Notes: generated by a model not told the origin, from the sequence alone. A stretch of DNA of 64,000 nucleotides from Casuarina equisetifolia (GCA_028551475.1 CM052355.1:9734001-9798000), one strand, 5' to 3'. Counted from the stretch's first letter, positions 10,701 through 23,494 are shown. Program-made: numbers and translations.

Positions 10701-13700
10701 CAAGCTGCTGTCATTAAATTTGAGAAGTGTATGCATCTTAAAAGTTTTTGTTTCAAATTCTCTGTGAAATGCTTCTCTTTACGTTGGTAAATGACCTATT
10801 AAGAAATGCAATTTAACTTAGATTTATTTGGGCATTTTCGGAGTTTTCCTTTTTTTTTTTTAATAGCTTTTTTATTTCCTTTTAACCTTTTCTCTCCAAA
10901 TTAAAGCTCACGGTCAGCTGCAGAATTTTTTAGAACTTGTTTGTTCCCCTGTCTTCTTACATTGTTGAGAATGTTTGGTCGACTTGATGTGTCGTTTTTT
11001 TTTTTGTTTATAACTACTTCTGCATTTCTCCTTCATTAGTTTATTCTTCTAGTTACTCTACGTTTTGGCTGGCATTATGTCAAAATATTTTGTCTTTCTG
11101 ATAGATTTAACAAGTTCACGTGTGTTGACTTCTTGATGTATGGCAGACTAGGCTGAAAGATTATGAGGGAACGCTGAGTAATTTCCCCAAAGATCCAATT
11201 GCTCTTGAAGTAAGTCATTGATGTTTATGCAGGATATGAGTTATGTTTCTTTATTGCTATATTTTACATGTAGAAGTTTCTTGTGAAGGCTTGACTGAGT
11301 TCTTGATATTACTTTAGCTTATGTTATGTGCAACATGTTTGTGGTGCCACCTTACGTGTGAACCTTTGAATCTTAATCTGACATTTCATAATTCAATGAG
11401 GAGAAAAAAATGATAATAGTTTGTACTGGCTGCTGTTTGTTTCTCTTTTTGCTGGTTGAAACATGCAAATAGGCAAAACTGTCCATGTCACTACCCATGT
11501 TGTAGAGTCATATTAAGAGCCTTAACCTTACCTGGGGTTTTGATAGCTCTTTGCTAGTTATGGTGGGAGCTCTTTTAAGTGAATCATGGCCAGAGAGTGA
11601 GAAAGAGAGTAACAAGTAATTCTTATAAATGAAAGGTTCTAGGTTCTTGTCAAACTATCACGTTGGGCATGTTTATAACCCAACTGAAACTAGTCCATCA
11701 AAATACATCTTTAGTTGGGAGGTCTTTTGAGAAAAATGAGAAGACACAGATGGACACGCCTAAACTTAGGCCGAGCTTTTTGCCGATAGACGAAAACAAA
11801 ATGTCTAGTCGATTAAAGGACAACCCAAAAGCTACACCTGGGGGCTGTGTAGGACAAAGAGAAGCTCCATTGCCCAAAACCTGACTCCAACTAGGCATGA
11901 GTTAAACATGAAATGGGAAATGACATAGGAGGGCCCTTAATTAACAGCCTTTGAAATGGGTTTGTATGCTGCGGGCTCCAAGAGAAAAGCCTAGAATAAA
12001 TATTTTTCATTTACTCTCTCTGTTGATCCAATTTCGTTCCTTATTTTGTCAAAATAGTTTTCTTTGTAGCATATATTTCCCTTACCAACCATTTTCCACA
12101 TGATATAAATTGGATATCTAGGGAGCTGCAGTGACCTTGGCACAGTTAGGAAAGTTTGCTCGGGCCTCCTCTCTGCTTGAGGACTTGGCAAAGGTATGTT
12201 TGTGTTTTCATGTTGTGTACTTTCATGAATTTTATGTGCCACAAGCTGGACATGCCAGTCGAGTTATCCTTCTAAGATACCTTTGCAAACTAATATTTTT
12301 GGCTACATAGGAAAAACCAAATGATCCCGATGTTTTCCGTTTGCTCGGAGAAGTTAAATATGAACTCAAGGATTTTGAGGGGAGTGCTTCTGCATATAAG
12401 ATTGCTCAGATGGTAAGTCCTCCTCAGATATGCAAGATAATTTGGTACTTGTTGCTACTTTGGATAACTATACCCTGACTAGCTTCATATATGTTAGCGT
12501 TAGCCTTAGTTACTTAGAAATTATCTTTTTTGTGTGCTTTCGTGTGAACTTGTCAATGCTTTCTACAGGTGGTTTTATCGATATACAGGGATTGTCTTCA
12601 ATTCAAAAGGACACACCCTATCATCTAGAACTTGCTCTAGTTGAGGATTACGGTTTCCTCTGATAGATCAAGTGGGGAACTTTTCTAATTATGGAAGATT
12701 ATAATTGGGAAAAAAAAAAAAGGAAAAGAAGAAGGGGGGGGGGGGGGGGGGGGTTGTTGTTGTTATTTTGGAGCAGCTCTTTAAAGGCTATATTACTGGC
12801 TAGGGTTAGGTTAGTATTGAGAAAAGGTCCTACAAATCATACAGGCCTATGAGATGATTATGCCATGGAGCTTGAAAGAGTAAGGAAAAGTTCATTTTGC
12901 TGGAACCAATGCTTTTGGATTCTGAGAAACAATGTTCTACTGACCTAGAAACACAGTGCCATTTAGACTATGCATTGTACAATGATTATCTAGATTTAGG
13001 AATTTTAAAACAGATTCTTTCGATGAAATTTTATGCCCAAGCATTATAGACTTTTTTTTTTTATGAAATTTTCATTTCATTGTTCTTTGTCTGTGACTAT
13101 ACTATTTCAGGGATGACCTGACTCTAAATATTGCTTTTTTTTCGTTTCCCTTATGTGGCATTTAATTTGCATTTGTATCGTATGAGGGAATATTTGAAGT
13201 TGATAATGATTTGTATAAAACTGAGAGATTCCAGGAAGCAGAATCTGAAGCTTTTTACCCCATTATGTAATTTCCTTTCGTTTCAGTTGATGAGTGTCTC
13301 ACCAAGTATTAGCAACCTATTTCTTGCATTTAATCTCTTCTTATTACCTAACAGGTGTCTAAAGATTTCAATTTTGAAGTTCTGCGTGGTCTTACAAATG
13401 CATTACTTGCGGCTAAGAAACCAGATGAGGTTTGTCATCATACTTCTGGATTGGGCAAAAACCAATTCACAATTTAAATCCTTTCTAATGAGCATATCTT
13501 CGTCCTGCGATCATCATTGATTGTCAAGGTATCATGCGAGGCTGGCCAATGGTCCTTTAAACTGACCAATGTCGTCATATACGGAAATATGCATGGCTAT
13601 TTGTTTATATGTTTTGGGTGATTACAACATTCTGATCTTTTTAATGCAGGCTGTTCAGTTTCTTCTGGCCTCTCGCGAACGCCTGAACTCACAGAATTCT

Positions 13701-16002
13701 GTTGTTGAGGCTGAAGACCAAAATATTCAGCAGGTGGACCCTGTTCAAGTGAGTTTTTCTTTCTCAAAAGAAATAACAGGTTGATGTCTATTCTCCCAAA
13801 ATACGAACTCGAGAGATAATTGGTTATGATATGGGTTTAAGTGGTTGCATTATCATTGATCTGCTTTGTTAATAGTTTGAGAGACCCACACTACTAGAAA
13901 TTTATTGGTACTTTATTGAAGTAAATATTGTATTCATTCACAGACGGAAACGACTTCAGTTTTATGTAGATAATCTTTGTGGGTAACAAAGAAAAGCAAA
14001 CATTGATTATTGAACCTTTATTTTTTTAACTTGCGAAGGGTGAATCAAATTTTCATCCCTCTAGAGCTTTAACAGAAGTGGGATCCTTAAGTCTGTGAGC
14101 AAATACGGACCATAGAGAAGATAGTATTATTGGAAATGAAAAATGTAACGACACTAACATTGTTGGGGGAGAAGCAATATGTAAGCTGACTCTCTTGTTC
14201 TCCCTGTTAAGTGTTAACTGAAGTGAGAGGAAGAGGAATACGTCATACTTCCTCTTGCAATCAACAGTTTAATCCATTGTGGCTCAGCCATGATCAACCG
14301 CTTTTTTCATTTTTTTCTTTTAAAGTTCCTATCATGCTCTTTATATCTCATTCAAATAGATCAAACGTATGTAATGTGAAAATTTCGAAGTGACTGAAAA
14401 TGGCTTTGTCAAAGATGGATATCTATAGCATGTACCATAGTACTTGATTTGATAATTTTTGAGTCTTAAAGATAACCCAGTCTTGAAAGTAAATAAAGGG
14501 AGTGAGGACATTTTGGAAGATGTTCAACCTTTTTATGTTTTTGTCTTTTAATGATAATTTGTCATTTTTCCAAAATCTTTGTTAATGTGGGTATTAACTA
14601 TTGATTTTTGTAAACACACAAAGGCCTTCCATCCCATTAAATTTTGATACTTGTGAAGGTTAAAAAAAAAAAAGGAACAAAAAAATAAGAAGAAAAGAAA
14701 CTAAGAAATAGAAAATGGAATCTAGAGAAAAACATCTTATTTTGTGTGTATTCTAAAAAAAGGTAGTAGTAGTAATAGTGACCAAAAAATAATAAAAAAG
14801 AAAAAGTGCCCGCAAAAAATGTTGAAAGACTTGATATGCTAGTAAACTTGAAATATTAAGTCATGAAATACAGAAGTACATATTTCATATGTAGGATAAG
14901 TAGTTGAGTTTGTTTACAGCTGAGACAAATCTTTTTACTTTACCTTTGAGCATTTTTAAGATAATATTGTGAAAGAGTTATTTTTCTTAAGTTTTTCTCC
15001 TTTGTTCTTAGTAGCATTGGAAGTTTAAAAATTTAATTGTTTCTCTCGTATAACATTTGATTGTCAACGGCTTTTTAAAATATATATATATATGTACACT
15101 TGCCATTGATTGCCCTTTTTCGTTATTTGTGATGGGATGTAATTTCAGGTTGAATTACTTCTTGGTAAAGCCTATTCAGATTGGGGCCATATCAGTGATG
15201 CTGTGGCTGTTTATGATCGCCTCATCTCAAATCAGCCTGATGATTTCCGTGGTTATTTAGCTAAGGTTTCTCTCTTTCTTTGTTCCTGTCTTTGATATTT
15301 TCCGTGGTTATTCTGTCTCGTTCTGCTTTTTGAACTTTATCATTCTGCTCTTTAGTTGATCTGAAATCAATGGTACTTGCACCTAAAATTTTTTTTGTCT
15401 AATGTCACTGCAGGGAATCATTTTGAAGCAAAACGGTAATGTTGGAGATGCAGAGAGAATGTTTATACAAGTGAGTACTTCAACTTTTAGTGGAAAATGT
15501 GTGCATGGTGCTGTTCATAAAGTCATAAAAACATGCATGCATGCAAAAACCTGCGTAAGTAAAATATTTATGTATGGATTTACGTGTGTATGTATATGTA
15601 TAGTTATACTTCTAACTTGTACAACATTTGCGTCTCCAATTAAAATTATCATGTTTGTAGTTTCATGATCCAAAATTTCCTTCTCTTTTCCTTTCTTTTT
15701 CTTCTGCGGGGAAGGGGGTTGGTTGGGATTGTTGCATTGCTGAAGTTTTCAGACGTGATGCTTTTCACCTCTAATTGTTCTTGGTCAATACTGTCGTTAC
15801 TTGCATTATGTATGCATTATGTATGCATTATGTAATTACAATCATGCTTATGTGGAGCCTTGGTACTTGTATTATGGATGTAATAGATATACATACAAGC
15901 ATGTAAGATATAAGATAGTATCCGTCCAATGATGAAATTATGCAGGCGCGGTTCTTTGCACCAGAGAAAGCTAAGGCACTAGTGGATCGTTACTCAAGGT
16001 AG
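4790..16002 (+). CDS. Chloroplast TPR protein, SLOW GREEN 1-like, 379 aa, 14 exons
   Basis: Exons by codon phase and GT-AG sites: 4790-4911, 5598-5635, 6806-6896, 8301-8406, 8507-8577, 9548-9617, 11147-11209, 12122-12193, 12311-12412, 13355-13429, 13650-13748, 15149-15265, 15414-15470, 15946-16002. All phases close, giving 1,140 coding bases. The first about 40 residues are rich in Ser, Thr and Arg and poor in acidic residues, like a chloroplast transit peptide. Residues 120-142 form one hydrophobic helix (IGVGVAVLVFGLVFALGDFL), probably a membrane anchor. The rest, from about residue 167, is helical with tetratricopeptide-like units (GAAVTLAQLGKFARASSLLE; DVFRLLGEVKYELKDFEGSA; VELLLGKAYSDWGHISDAVA). 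Plant homologues are annotated as SLOW GREEN 1-like TPR proteins needed for chloroplast greening; one Arabidopsis relative is At1g78915, from memory. Exon 1 uses the GTACGT donor at 4912, because the earlier GT at 4904 would put a stop in exon 2. Confidence 0.92.
5298..5315 (+). repeat. Poly(A) tract in intron 1 of the TPR gene
   Basis: Eighteen A residues in a row. It could be the tail of an old retroposed copy, but I see no SINE or gene body upstream and no target-site duplication, so it is recorded only as a homopolymer. Confidence 0.8.
7118..7440. repeat. Possible MITE-like insertion in intron 3 of the TPR gene
   Basis: This block differs from the surrounding T-rich intron: it is purine-rich and GC-richer. 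It contains repeated short motifs, for example TGACCTCTCAC twice (near 7145 and 7310) and variants of CAATGG(G/T)AGA with flanking GAGG/AAAGGG. Internally redundant blocks of this kind are typical of non-autonomous DNA transposons. I could not define terminal inverted repeats or a target-site duplication, so the family and ends are unknown. Confidence 0.3.
12710..12764 (+). repeat. Purine tract, (G)20 and (TTG)n in intron 9 of the TPR gene
   Basis: On the sense strand an A-run and an AG-rich purine tract lead into 20 uninterrupted G residues (12734-12753), followed by TTGTTGTTGTT. A G20 run can fold into a G-quadruplex in DNA or RNA. The exact length may be affected by sequencing or assembly error. 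A similar arrangement occurs in the Sen1-like gene at 50363-50421. Confidence 0.85.
15802..15834 (+). repeat. Three tandem copies of an 11-bp unit in the last intron
   Basis: TGCATTATGTA is repeated three times without change in the last intron of the TPR gene. It is a short minisatellite with no evident function. Confidence 0.85.
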
Positions 16003-17587
16003 TAACTGCGCTTGGTGTGGCCTGCGTTCGTGCCTCTCTCAGTTGTCGGGAAAAATCTACCTCAGGAGCTTAGGCTTGCGATGCTAATTACACCACCTGC
16101 TTATCTATACATAGGCCTCCTGAATTTGGAAGTCAGTTTGTAGCTTGTCAATACATCAATACAATGATGGGCTTACATGCTACAAAGGAACTGTCAAGTT
16201 AATATACAGAGTAAACAAGAATGCTAACATTGTAGGTTAGGTGATTTAGTATTTCCATATTTTATATGGTGATCTCATTGGAAAAGTCTCTTCAAGAGCA
16301 AGAGTGCGTGGAGCTGCAAGAGGATGTGTAGAAATTCGTGTTGTCTCTCATCAAAGACATGACTTGTATAAGCAATAAACAAGAAATCAAAAGTAAAGGT
16401 TTAGAATTCTCCATATGCGAGACACTGCATGTAACAGATCCCCTAAACTCCATAATTTCCTGAAATGTCTGTTAAGGATAGAGAATATGTATTTCAGCAT
16501 TCCCCAGATGTTATCGGAGGTGATTAGTTTCAAGATCAGAGTCTTATACGTGGACCCACTCTTGGGTACCCATTTGTTGCGTATTCACTGAACTATCCAC
16601 TGACTGAAAGTAGAGATGTTGCTTGGGTTTTATTTTGGGAAGCATAATATGAAGGAGACGCAAATTTAGGAAGCAATAACTAAAAGAATCAAGTAGAAGG
16701 AAATTACCATTATAAACATTACTTGATACCATAAGCATTACATTTCTTTCTTGTGTAAACCACGAATATATGCATCCCTGTTCAGGAAAAGCTAACAAAC
16801 AGAAAGTTGATTTGCATGCGAGTGATGGAAGGATAATTTCAGGCTGCTGATGGCGGTAGGCTTTGTCTGAGGCGTGAGGGAGTTATTTTCAAGTATAATA
16901 TTCGATTTCCGTGGCAAAGCCTAACCACGAAACAGACACACAAAAGGATAACATTAGATTTCTCTGTTTAACTCCTTTTCAATTCCCTCATCTACCTTTG
17001 AACCTTTGATTTGGGGTAGAGAAACACACAACAAAATAACGAAGCCAAGAAGATCGGTAAGCGAGAATCCGATCCTTTCTAAGCCAAGCCAGGTCTTTTC
17101 TAGCTGCGTTTTTTCACATATCCCAATTGAATAACGAAGGTCACTCAACTGGCAGGGTATGTTACAGGGAAGAGGGTGACTGCACCTCACCTCATTCGTG
17201 ATCCCGCAATTTTGCGCTCCAACCATATGTTAAGTTTGAATTGGTCCTGAGAATCAATGGGTAGCAAAAAATGTTAGTTCTTCAAGCAAGGAACTTCGTT
17301 TTACACGTTTGTACAGTAACCATGGGGACGGGGCTGTCAAAAAAGCAGGACACTCAAATTTCTCATTATGCAGCTTGAAATCTTTTGAGTTTGAAAAGGA
17401 ACGAAGCCAAGATGGTGTTCCCTATCATAAACTTAATAGGATAAATGGGAATGGTGATCTTTTGAGAGTTTGGATTTGCTGAGAAGATATCGGTGATCTA
17501 ATAACATGGTATCAGGATTTTAGGAAGAAGCCTCACTCTTCCCTATTTGTTTAAAGCCATTGTAGAGACCAACTTAGTAATTGATAC
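16003..17587. other. Convergent spacer between the TPR gene and the helicase gene
   Basis: The two flanking genes point at each other. The stretch should contain both 3' UTRs. No further exon or RNA gene is supported. Further C-terminal exons of the helicase gene could lie here if the splice donor at 17591 is used (see the finding on the stop at that donor). Confidence 0.45.
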
Positions 17588-20500
17588 TCACCTAGAAGCT
17601 GAAGATGATGTTTCTGGCTCACCCCTTAGACTCAGTGAAGCTATCTGTTCTGACAATGACTGCACAGCACTAGCTTTGGGGTGACCACTTGGGTCGATTG
17701 GCCATCTCATTGGAACAACTAAATTCCTAAAGCAAATATAATGAAAAATTAGATCTTCATTAAGTAAAGCTTAGTAGCTAGCCTTCTCTTTTAGCCCTTC
17801 CCTCATTCTGGCTACAAGAAGTGATATTTCTTTGAACCAGCAATTAATTGACTGACTTAGCACAGAAATGCATACCCGTCGAGACATTTGTGTTTGCGGC
17901 AATTAATCTTGTCTACCGTGTAACTCCCAAACAGGTTGTCAAGACCCTCTGCTAACTTTTTCATGCCAGGTAATGCCAAAATGTCCCAGATCTTCAAAAC
18001 CTGAGTATAGTGTGAATTCTCCCTGAGAATGTCCACGGACCAAACAAGAATCAGGGATCCATCAACCTTGTATTGGTTTATTAGTAGGGAAGAAATTCCA
18101 TGATGCACATAGAGATTTTTCTTCCTGTCTACTCGACGGAAACCATTCGCGAGACTTTCTAACAAAGACAGTACTTCCCTACGAAGATTAGGATTCTTAA
18201 TTCGTGACATAGACTCCAAAAAACCATCGCCAAAGAAGACCTGTATATTGGCAAAAAGAAAATGAGAATGATAAGGTCTCTAAAAAAATCACCAATATGG
18301 ATTCAGAAGAGAACTGAAGAACATACTAAGATTGAAAGGAATGAAACTATTGCTAGTCATATCTTCTGAAAATATGGAAGATATCCGGGATTTTGCCCGT
18401 GTAATTCATATTTCAGAGCATTAAAGAAGAATGGAATAGTAAAGACAACACACTGGTGTGTTCTTAACACGGATAGAAATATTAAACCAATCAGAGCCGC
18501 GTACCTTCCATCTTGTCTGTCTAAAAAGAAAAGAGTCATTACTTAGTAAAATGTCCAGTTGGTTCTTCTCAACCAGGGCAGCTGTAATAGCCTGAGACAA
18601 GGTCCCGTCTTCATGAGCATTGAAGAAACACCCCCGAATCTTGGCATCAATGACTACTTCCCTCCAAACCGAGCCACTCTTGTACAAAGTCGCTCCACTT
18701 CCTACTATCCAAAGGCAATGCCTGCACAGTGAAATTCAGCCTGCTCATTGTAGAGTCTCAGCATATGAGCTTATACTGTCTTCGACTGTATAATGCCTAA
18801 CCTTGCACGGGTCAGTGCCACATTTGCTCTTTGACGATTGGAAAGAAAGCCCACCTCTCCACGTGTGTTACATCTGACAGTAGAGATAAGGATCACGTCC
18901 TCCTCACCACCCTGGAACCCATCAACAGAGCGAACACTAACAGAGAAGTTGCCAGTAGAATCTTTGCCGTAGTTCTTGACCTTCTCTCCGATTACATTAA
19001 CTTGAGCCTTGTATGGTGAGATGATGCCAACCTTGACTTTCAAATTTGTGCGTTCCGATTCTTTAGCAAACAAAAAGAAGAACAAAAGAGAAGAGAGCCA
19101 TGTAGTTATTAACTTGACCGACAAGCAGGCCATAACTAACCTTCCTAGAACTGTGTTTTGCAAAAATGGAGAATAAGAGCATTTGTTAGTAGACATACCT
19201 TTGAAAAGGCGTGCTACTATCTGAGCCACCACGGCAGCCTCAACCATATTTTTTTGGCTATGGCTATCGTCGAGTTCCTCTTCTCCATGTTCTACATTTA
19301 TGAAAGAGTAGGGGTTGTACATTTTACCCTGAAGATAAGACCTTCTATAGCTTCTTTCTTGGACATTATAGCCATCCAAAATTTTATTATCATAGAACTC
19401 GCTATTTGGATATGAGCTTATGGATGGATGCATTCTATGCTGAACATTGAGAAGGTCTTTGCCGTGTCCTACCAATGCCAATCTCTGGAACAGACTTCTT
19501 CCAAATTCAGCTTCCTCAGGCAACCTGATAATTTCAAGCTTTTTTAATGCGTGCAAAGTGTCAAAAGCATACTGATAATTCACCAAGGCAAAGATGGACA
19601 AAAAGAGAATCATGATAATAAAACCGTAGACCTTGCTTTTAACCATGGCAGGGAGTTGCTGCTCATCTCCAACAAGAATAGCATGACGTAGACCAGGAAG
19701 TTGTAAGGGAATGGTTGCTTCACATTCCTTAAGCTGAGCGGCTTCGTCTATAACCAGCAGCTCCAGAGGAGTCATTTTTGCCACATGCAATTTAGCAGTG
19801 CTTGATACGGTGCAGAAAATCAGACACGCATTTGCGAGGCAGAATTCCTTCATCTCACGCCTACAAGCAAGCTTCTTTGCAAAAGAAAATTTTTTAGGAA
19901 GTGATCCAAGTATGTTAAGGCACTTCTGCCTCACAATACTTGGCTTCTGTAATGAATCCTGTCTGCTTCCTAATTTCTCACGGAAGACTTGCTTTAGTCC
20001 TTTGTCAGCACCACTACTAGTATGCAACAAAGCTTCATAAGATTCGAGCAAGTCCAGAGCTTTTTTCATTTGTTGTGCCACTTCTAATGAAATAAAAGAA
20101 GTAGGTAAGTGCTTTCTCAAATTTGCAAGATAGTACTTCAGACGCACTGCTATGGAGTTGAATCTCATCTGCACAAACTCCTCAAAAGTCAGAGGATCAT
20201 CACAGTTATCCACCACCTTGCTCTTTGTTTTTCTCTTCTTGGCGAGAACCATCCCCACTTTCTTTTGCTTCATGCTTTGCTGTCTTTTCCTTATGGGAAG
20301 GCTCCTTTTTCTTCCGTGTTTTCTTATTTTTGTTTTCATTTGAGGCTTCAACAATGAATTTCTCCAATATTTTGTCTCTCTTATTGTCTTTAGAGGATTG
20401 ATCATCAATTTCCTTTCCTTGATTCCTACTTACCCCCTCATTTACAGACCATCTGTTCTGCTTCTTCTCCTCACGGTCTTTTGATTCTCTGTCTTTCAGG

Positions 20501-22644
20501 TACCATCTGTATTGCTGTTTAGGGTCCTGAAGCAGAAAAATCATTGACTCTAAAGTACTTTTCCAACCAGATGATGAGCCAAAGCAGTTTGATAGAATAT
20601 CAACTCGGTTGTCAAGGAACACATCGAGAAGGTCGTGATGATCAGAAATTTTCATTCGCTTCTCATTTCCAAATAAAACTATGTCTCCAAGCCCAAAAGT
20701 ATCAGATTCAGGTGACTCTACAACATTTTTTAGAAGCCGTTGTGTCACTTCCAAAACTGCAGTATTGGTCGGTGCACATGTTAGTGTTCTGCAATTCATG
20801 CGAAGAAGGGAGAACAATAACAAACCAACCGTCTTGGTTTTCCCTGTCCCCGGCGGACCCCATATTAGTTTGACGGTACTCTGCTTATTGCACTCCCTAG
20901 TAACTAAACATCTAAGCACTGCTTCTTTTTGGGAGCTATTTAATCCAGAAGAGAGGATCCTAGCTTTCACATCTTCAAAGGCAGCAACGAAATTCTTTTC
21001 AGAAAGGTCGGTTGTACAGTTTTCAGCATCCTGCGGGAAAGGAAAGGAAAAGGAAAAGAAAAGCAGGTTGGAATTTATAGCCGAGTATGTATAAATGCAA
21101 CAAATAAGTAAGAACGACAAGAAATCTTACGCCAGATTTTGCTTGCAGCACTTCTTGGATGATGCTCAAGTTCCCACCTGTAAGGTTACCATGAAGTGCA
21201 TCCCAAATGCGGATGTTTGTGGTCATGTTTATTAAACAAACGGCAAAAAGAGTTTCTCTATTCTTGTTCTTTTGTTGTTCAAAGGAGATGGGTTTTGAGG
21301 TTAATATTGAAAGGACAAAGTTATATTGTTCTTTCACGCTTTGGACATAAGCAACAAGATAGGGTCTGGTGGGTATATCAAAATCGTTAATGCATTTTGG
21401 TCTTACATCTGTTAAAGCAATGAGGTCGCCAACCAGAGGTTCGTATGTCCCATTTCCATTCTTGAATGCTTTCTCTCTCGCAAGTTCAATTTTGTAAAAG
21501 AAGTCTTTGGGTTGTTTATATTTTTTCGATTGTTTTACGGAACATATTCTGCAAGTAGGCAAGCGGGACGGCATTGACATGCTTGACAATAAGTCCGCAT
21601 GCGTTTCCTCAATAAGTGGAATACGGAATGAGTTCATGTATTCTCTCGTCGATGAGAATGTGAGTGGGATCATCTTCACCTGTTAGCCATTGATTCACGG
21701 TTAACTTCAATCTTCGATTGGAGAAATACACATATCTACAGACACATTTTACCACTGAGCGGAACAAGAAAGCGAAAATAAGGAAGACAGTAATATGGCC
21801 ACTCAATGTATTTATATATATTTGAAAAGAAAAGCAAGGTATGTGTTAAGGAATCGAATACATTAAAGTGTGCATTTATATATATATTATGTCACTTATA
21901 ATATATGTATATGTACATGTATACATGCACACCTACATAGATAGTTAGAAATTAAGCAAAGAGTGGACAACGGTATATGCCCAACACCAACAATACCCCG
22001 CATTTGATTTGCACATAAAGCAATGTTCTAAACATTAGCTGATATGAATACGTGTAGTATTATTGTATAAATGTTCTCAGTTATCTTAGCATGCAAGTAA
22101 TGACTATTTGAAAATACTTTCCACCAAATACTTGTGTATTGTAAGGTGTAAATATTTGAAAATACCTCCTCACTTTCCTAAATGGCAATCCAATTCCTGA
22201 CCAGAGCCCTCCAACCTGTACTACTAGGAACGTTGCAGTTTTCTTTCTTATTAGAGACAGATATTGCCAAAATCAATTTCATAACTTCATCCAGAATTTG
22301 GTATACTTGCATTTCAAATGTGTAGTAAAGTTAAATGATCAATCGAAACCTACAATCCGGCTACTTACATTCTGACGGAGAAATTTCATTGAATTAACAA
22401 AGCAACCCATTTTCATGAAAGTGTTATTCGTATTGTCATCCACGCGTCTTGCCATCTTGTTAAAAAACAAATTCATGAATCCATATTAGCATCGCTGATA
22501 ATAAGGAGGGTGAGAGTTTAATGGTTGACAAACCTGGCCTTTATAGTAGTCTTCCTTGAGAACATCCTCTAGAGACCAAGAGAATACGAAATCTATCAAG
22601 CCTCTGCCTGGAAGTTTCTCCTTTTTCTGCTTATTCGTGTTCAT
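17588..22644 (-). CDS. Sen1/UPF1-clade SF1 helicase (At1g65780/At1g65810-type), about 1,088 aa
   Basis: Nine coding exons in transcript order: 22644-22534, 21679-21131, 21030-20434, 20345-19632, 19514-19199, 19060-18802, 18721-18505, 18240-17876, 17726-17588. Every phase closes. Superfamily 1 helicase motifs appear in order: Q-like [10 protein letters not shown], Walker [11 protein letters not shown] (residues about 278-287), CAPTNTAV (Ia), Walker [17 protein letters not shown] (III), [41 protein letters not shown] (V) and NVALTRAR (VI). The N-terminal part ([28 protein letters not shown]) and the C-terminal PMRWPID match plant proteins annotated as P-loop NTPase or Sen1-like helicases. A Lys/Arg-rich insertion between motifs Ia and II (residues about 385-470) varies in this family and may serve as a nuclear signal. 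The reading frame changes inside it; I explain this by an 88-base intron (20346-20433, donor GTAAGT), but a frameshift is not excluded. The substrate is unknown; nucleic-acid unwinding is inferred. Confidence 0.87.
19061..19198 (-). other. Stop-free 138-base intron (46 codons) in the helicase gene
   Basis: The donor is GTATGT after AAAG and the acceptor is CTAAAG. The intron sits between the LFK segment and the [13 protein letters not shown] motif. Its length is a multiple of three and it has no in-frame stop, so it is open when unspliced. Homologues lack the encoded residues, and they would be strongly hydrophobic, which supports an intron. Confidence 0.7.
19515..19631 (-). other. Stop-free 117-base intron (39 codons) in the helicase gene
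   Basis: The donor GTCTAC follows LPAMVKSK and the acceptor CCTGAG precedes EAEFGRSLF, both in phase 0. It is also a multiple of three and open when unspliced. Together with the next intron it lets exons 4-6 read as one frame of over 1.5 kb. The acceptor is the least certain part: the splice leaves about three residues fewer than family members usually show here. Confidence 0.6.
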
Positions 22645-23494
22645 GGTTTCAGCTCCTCCTCCTCTTCAGTATTCCCAATCACCTGCCAAAATCCCCCACG
22701 CTATCTGAAATAGAGAAGGAGGATCTCTTAGCAACAAAGAAACCAGATAGAAAGACTTTACCTGATGGTAAGGCCAGTACATGTCTATGAAGGAAAGAAA
22801 AAGTGATTCCATTATGCTTTTGCTTTGCATCCTTAACAGACGCAATCAAAAGCACACGTACGTACACAAAATGACCAAATAAAATATCGCAAAAGAAAGT
22901 CAAGGTTTGCACCCAATACTGTGGAGGACGACTTGGACTGACTACTTAGACCAAAGTCGTCGGGGAGCCGAGCAATTCAAGTCTCCAGCTACGCTTGTAT
23001 TTGTGGGTTGCCATTCTTTCTTCAACATTGGTGTTCTATCCTGTCCTTCCGCCTAACTTGCTTGGAACCTTACTTGCTACTCTTGCATTGTCCGTCCTAA
23101 GTTTTTAACATTTTTTATACCCAAAAAGGCGGAAAAAAATAGCAAACTTGCAATGCAAGTAGAAGAAAAAACAGGAGAAGAGACCAAGGCTTTTACATAA
23201 GACTTCTGTATTTGGACTCTCAGACTTTTCGAAGTTCCCTGATTGGTGGACAGTGAAATGTACAGTCCCGGGGAACGAAAGGGCAGGGAAGGATCATAGT
23301 ACCGATGTAAGCCGTTTGGTCATCCTGTTCACATTTATGTTCATCTCGGTACGCGTTTATATTCATTCATGCAGTCCTCGGCCCGTTGGTTTGGTTTGAG
23401 GGCCCCGGCATAGAACTGGCAGAGGCAAAACTAGACGTTCCGATTTGCAAAAGTAAAGGGGAAACGTACCAAGCGCTCGAAATCTTCTAGAGAT

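Noticed and set aside
20544-21094. Plus-strand open frames of 109 and 137 codons
   Set aside because: They are antisense shadows of the helicase exon carrying Walker A on the minus strand.
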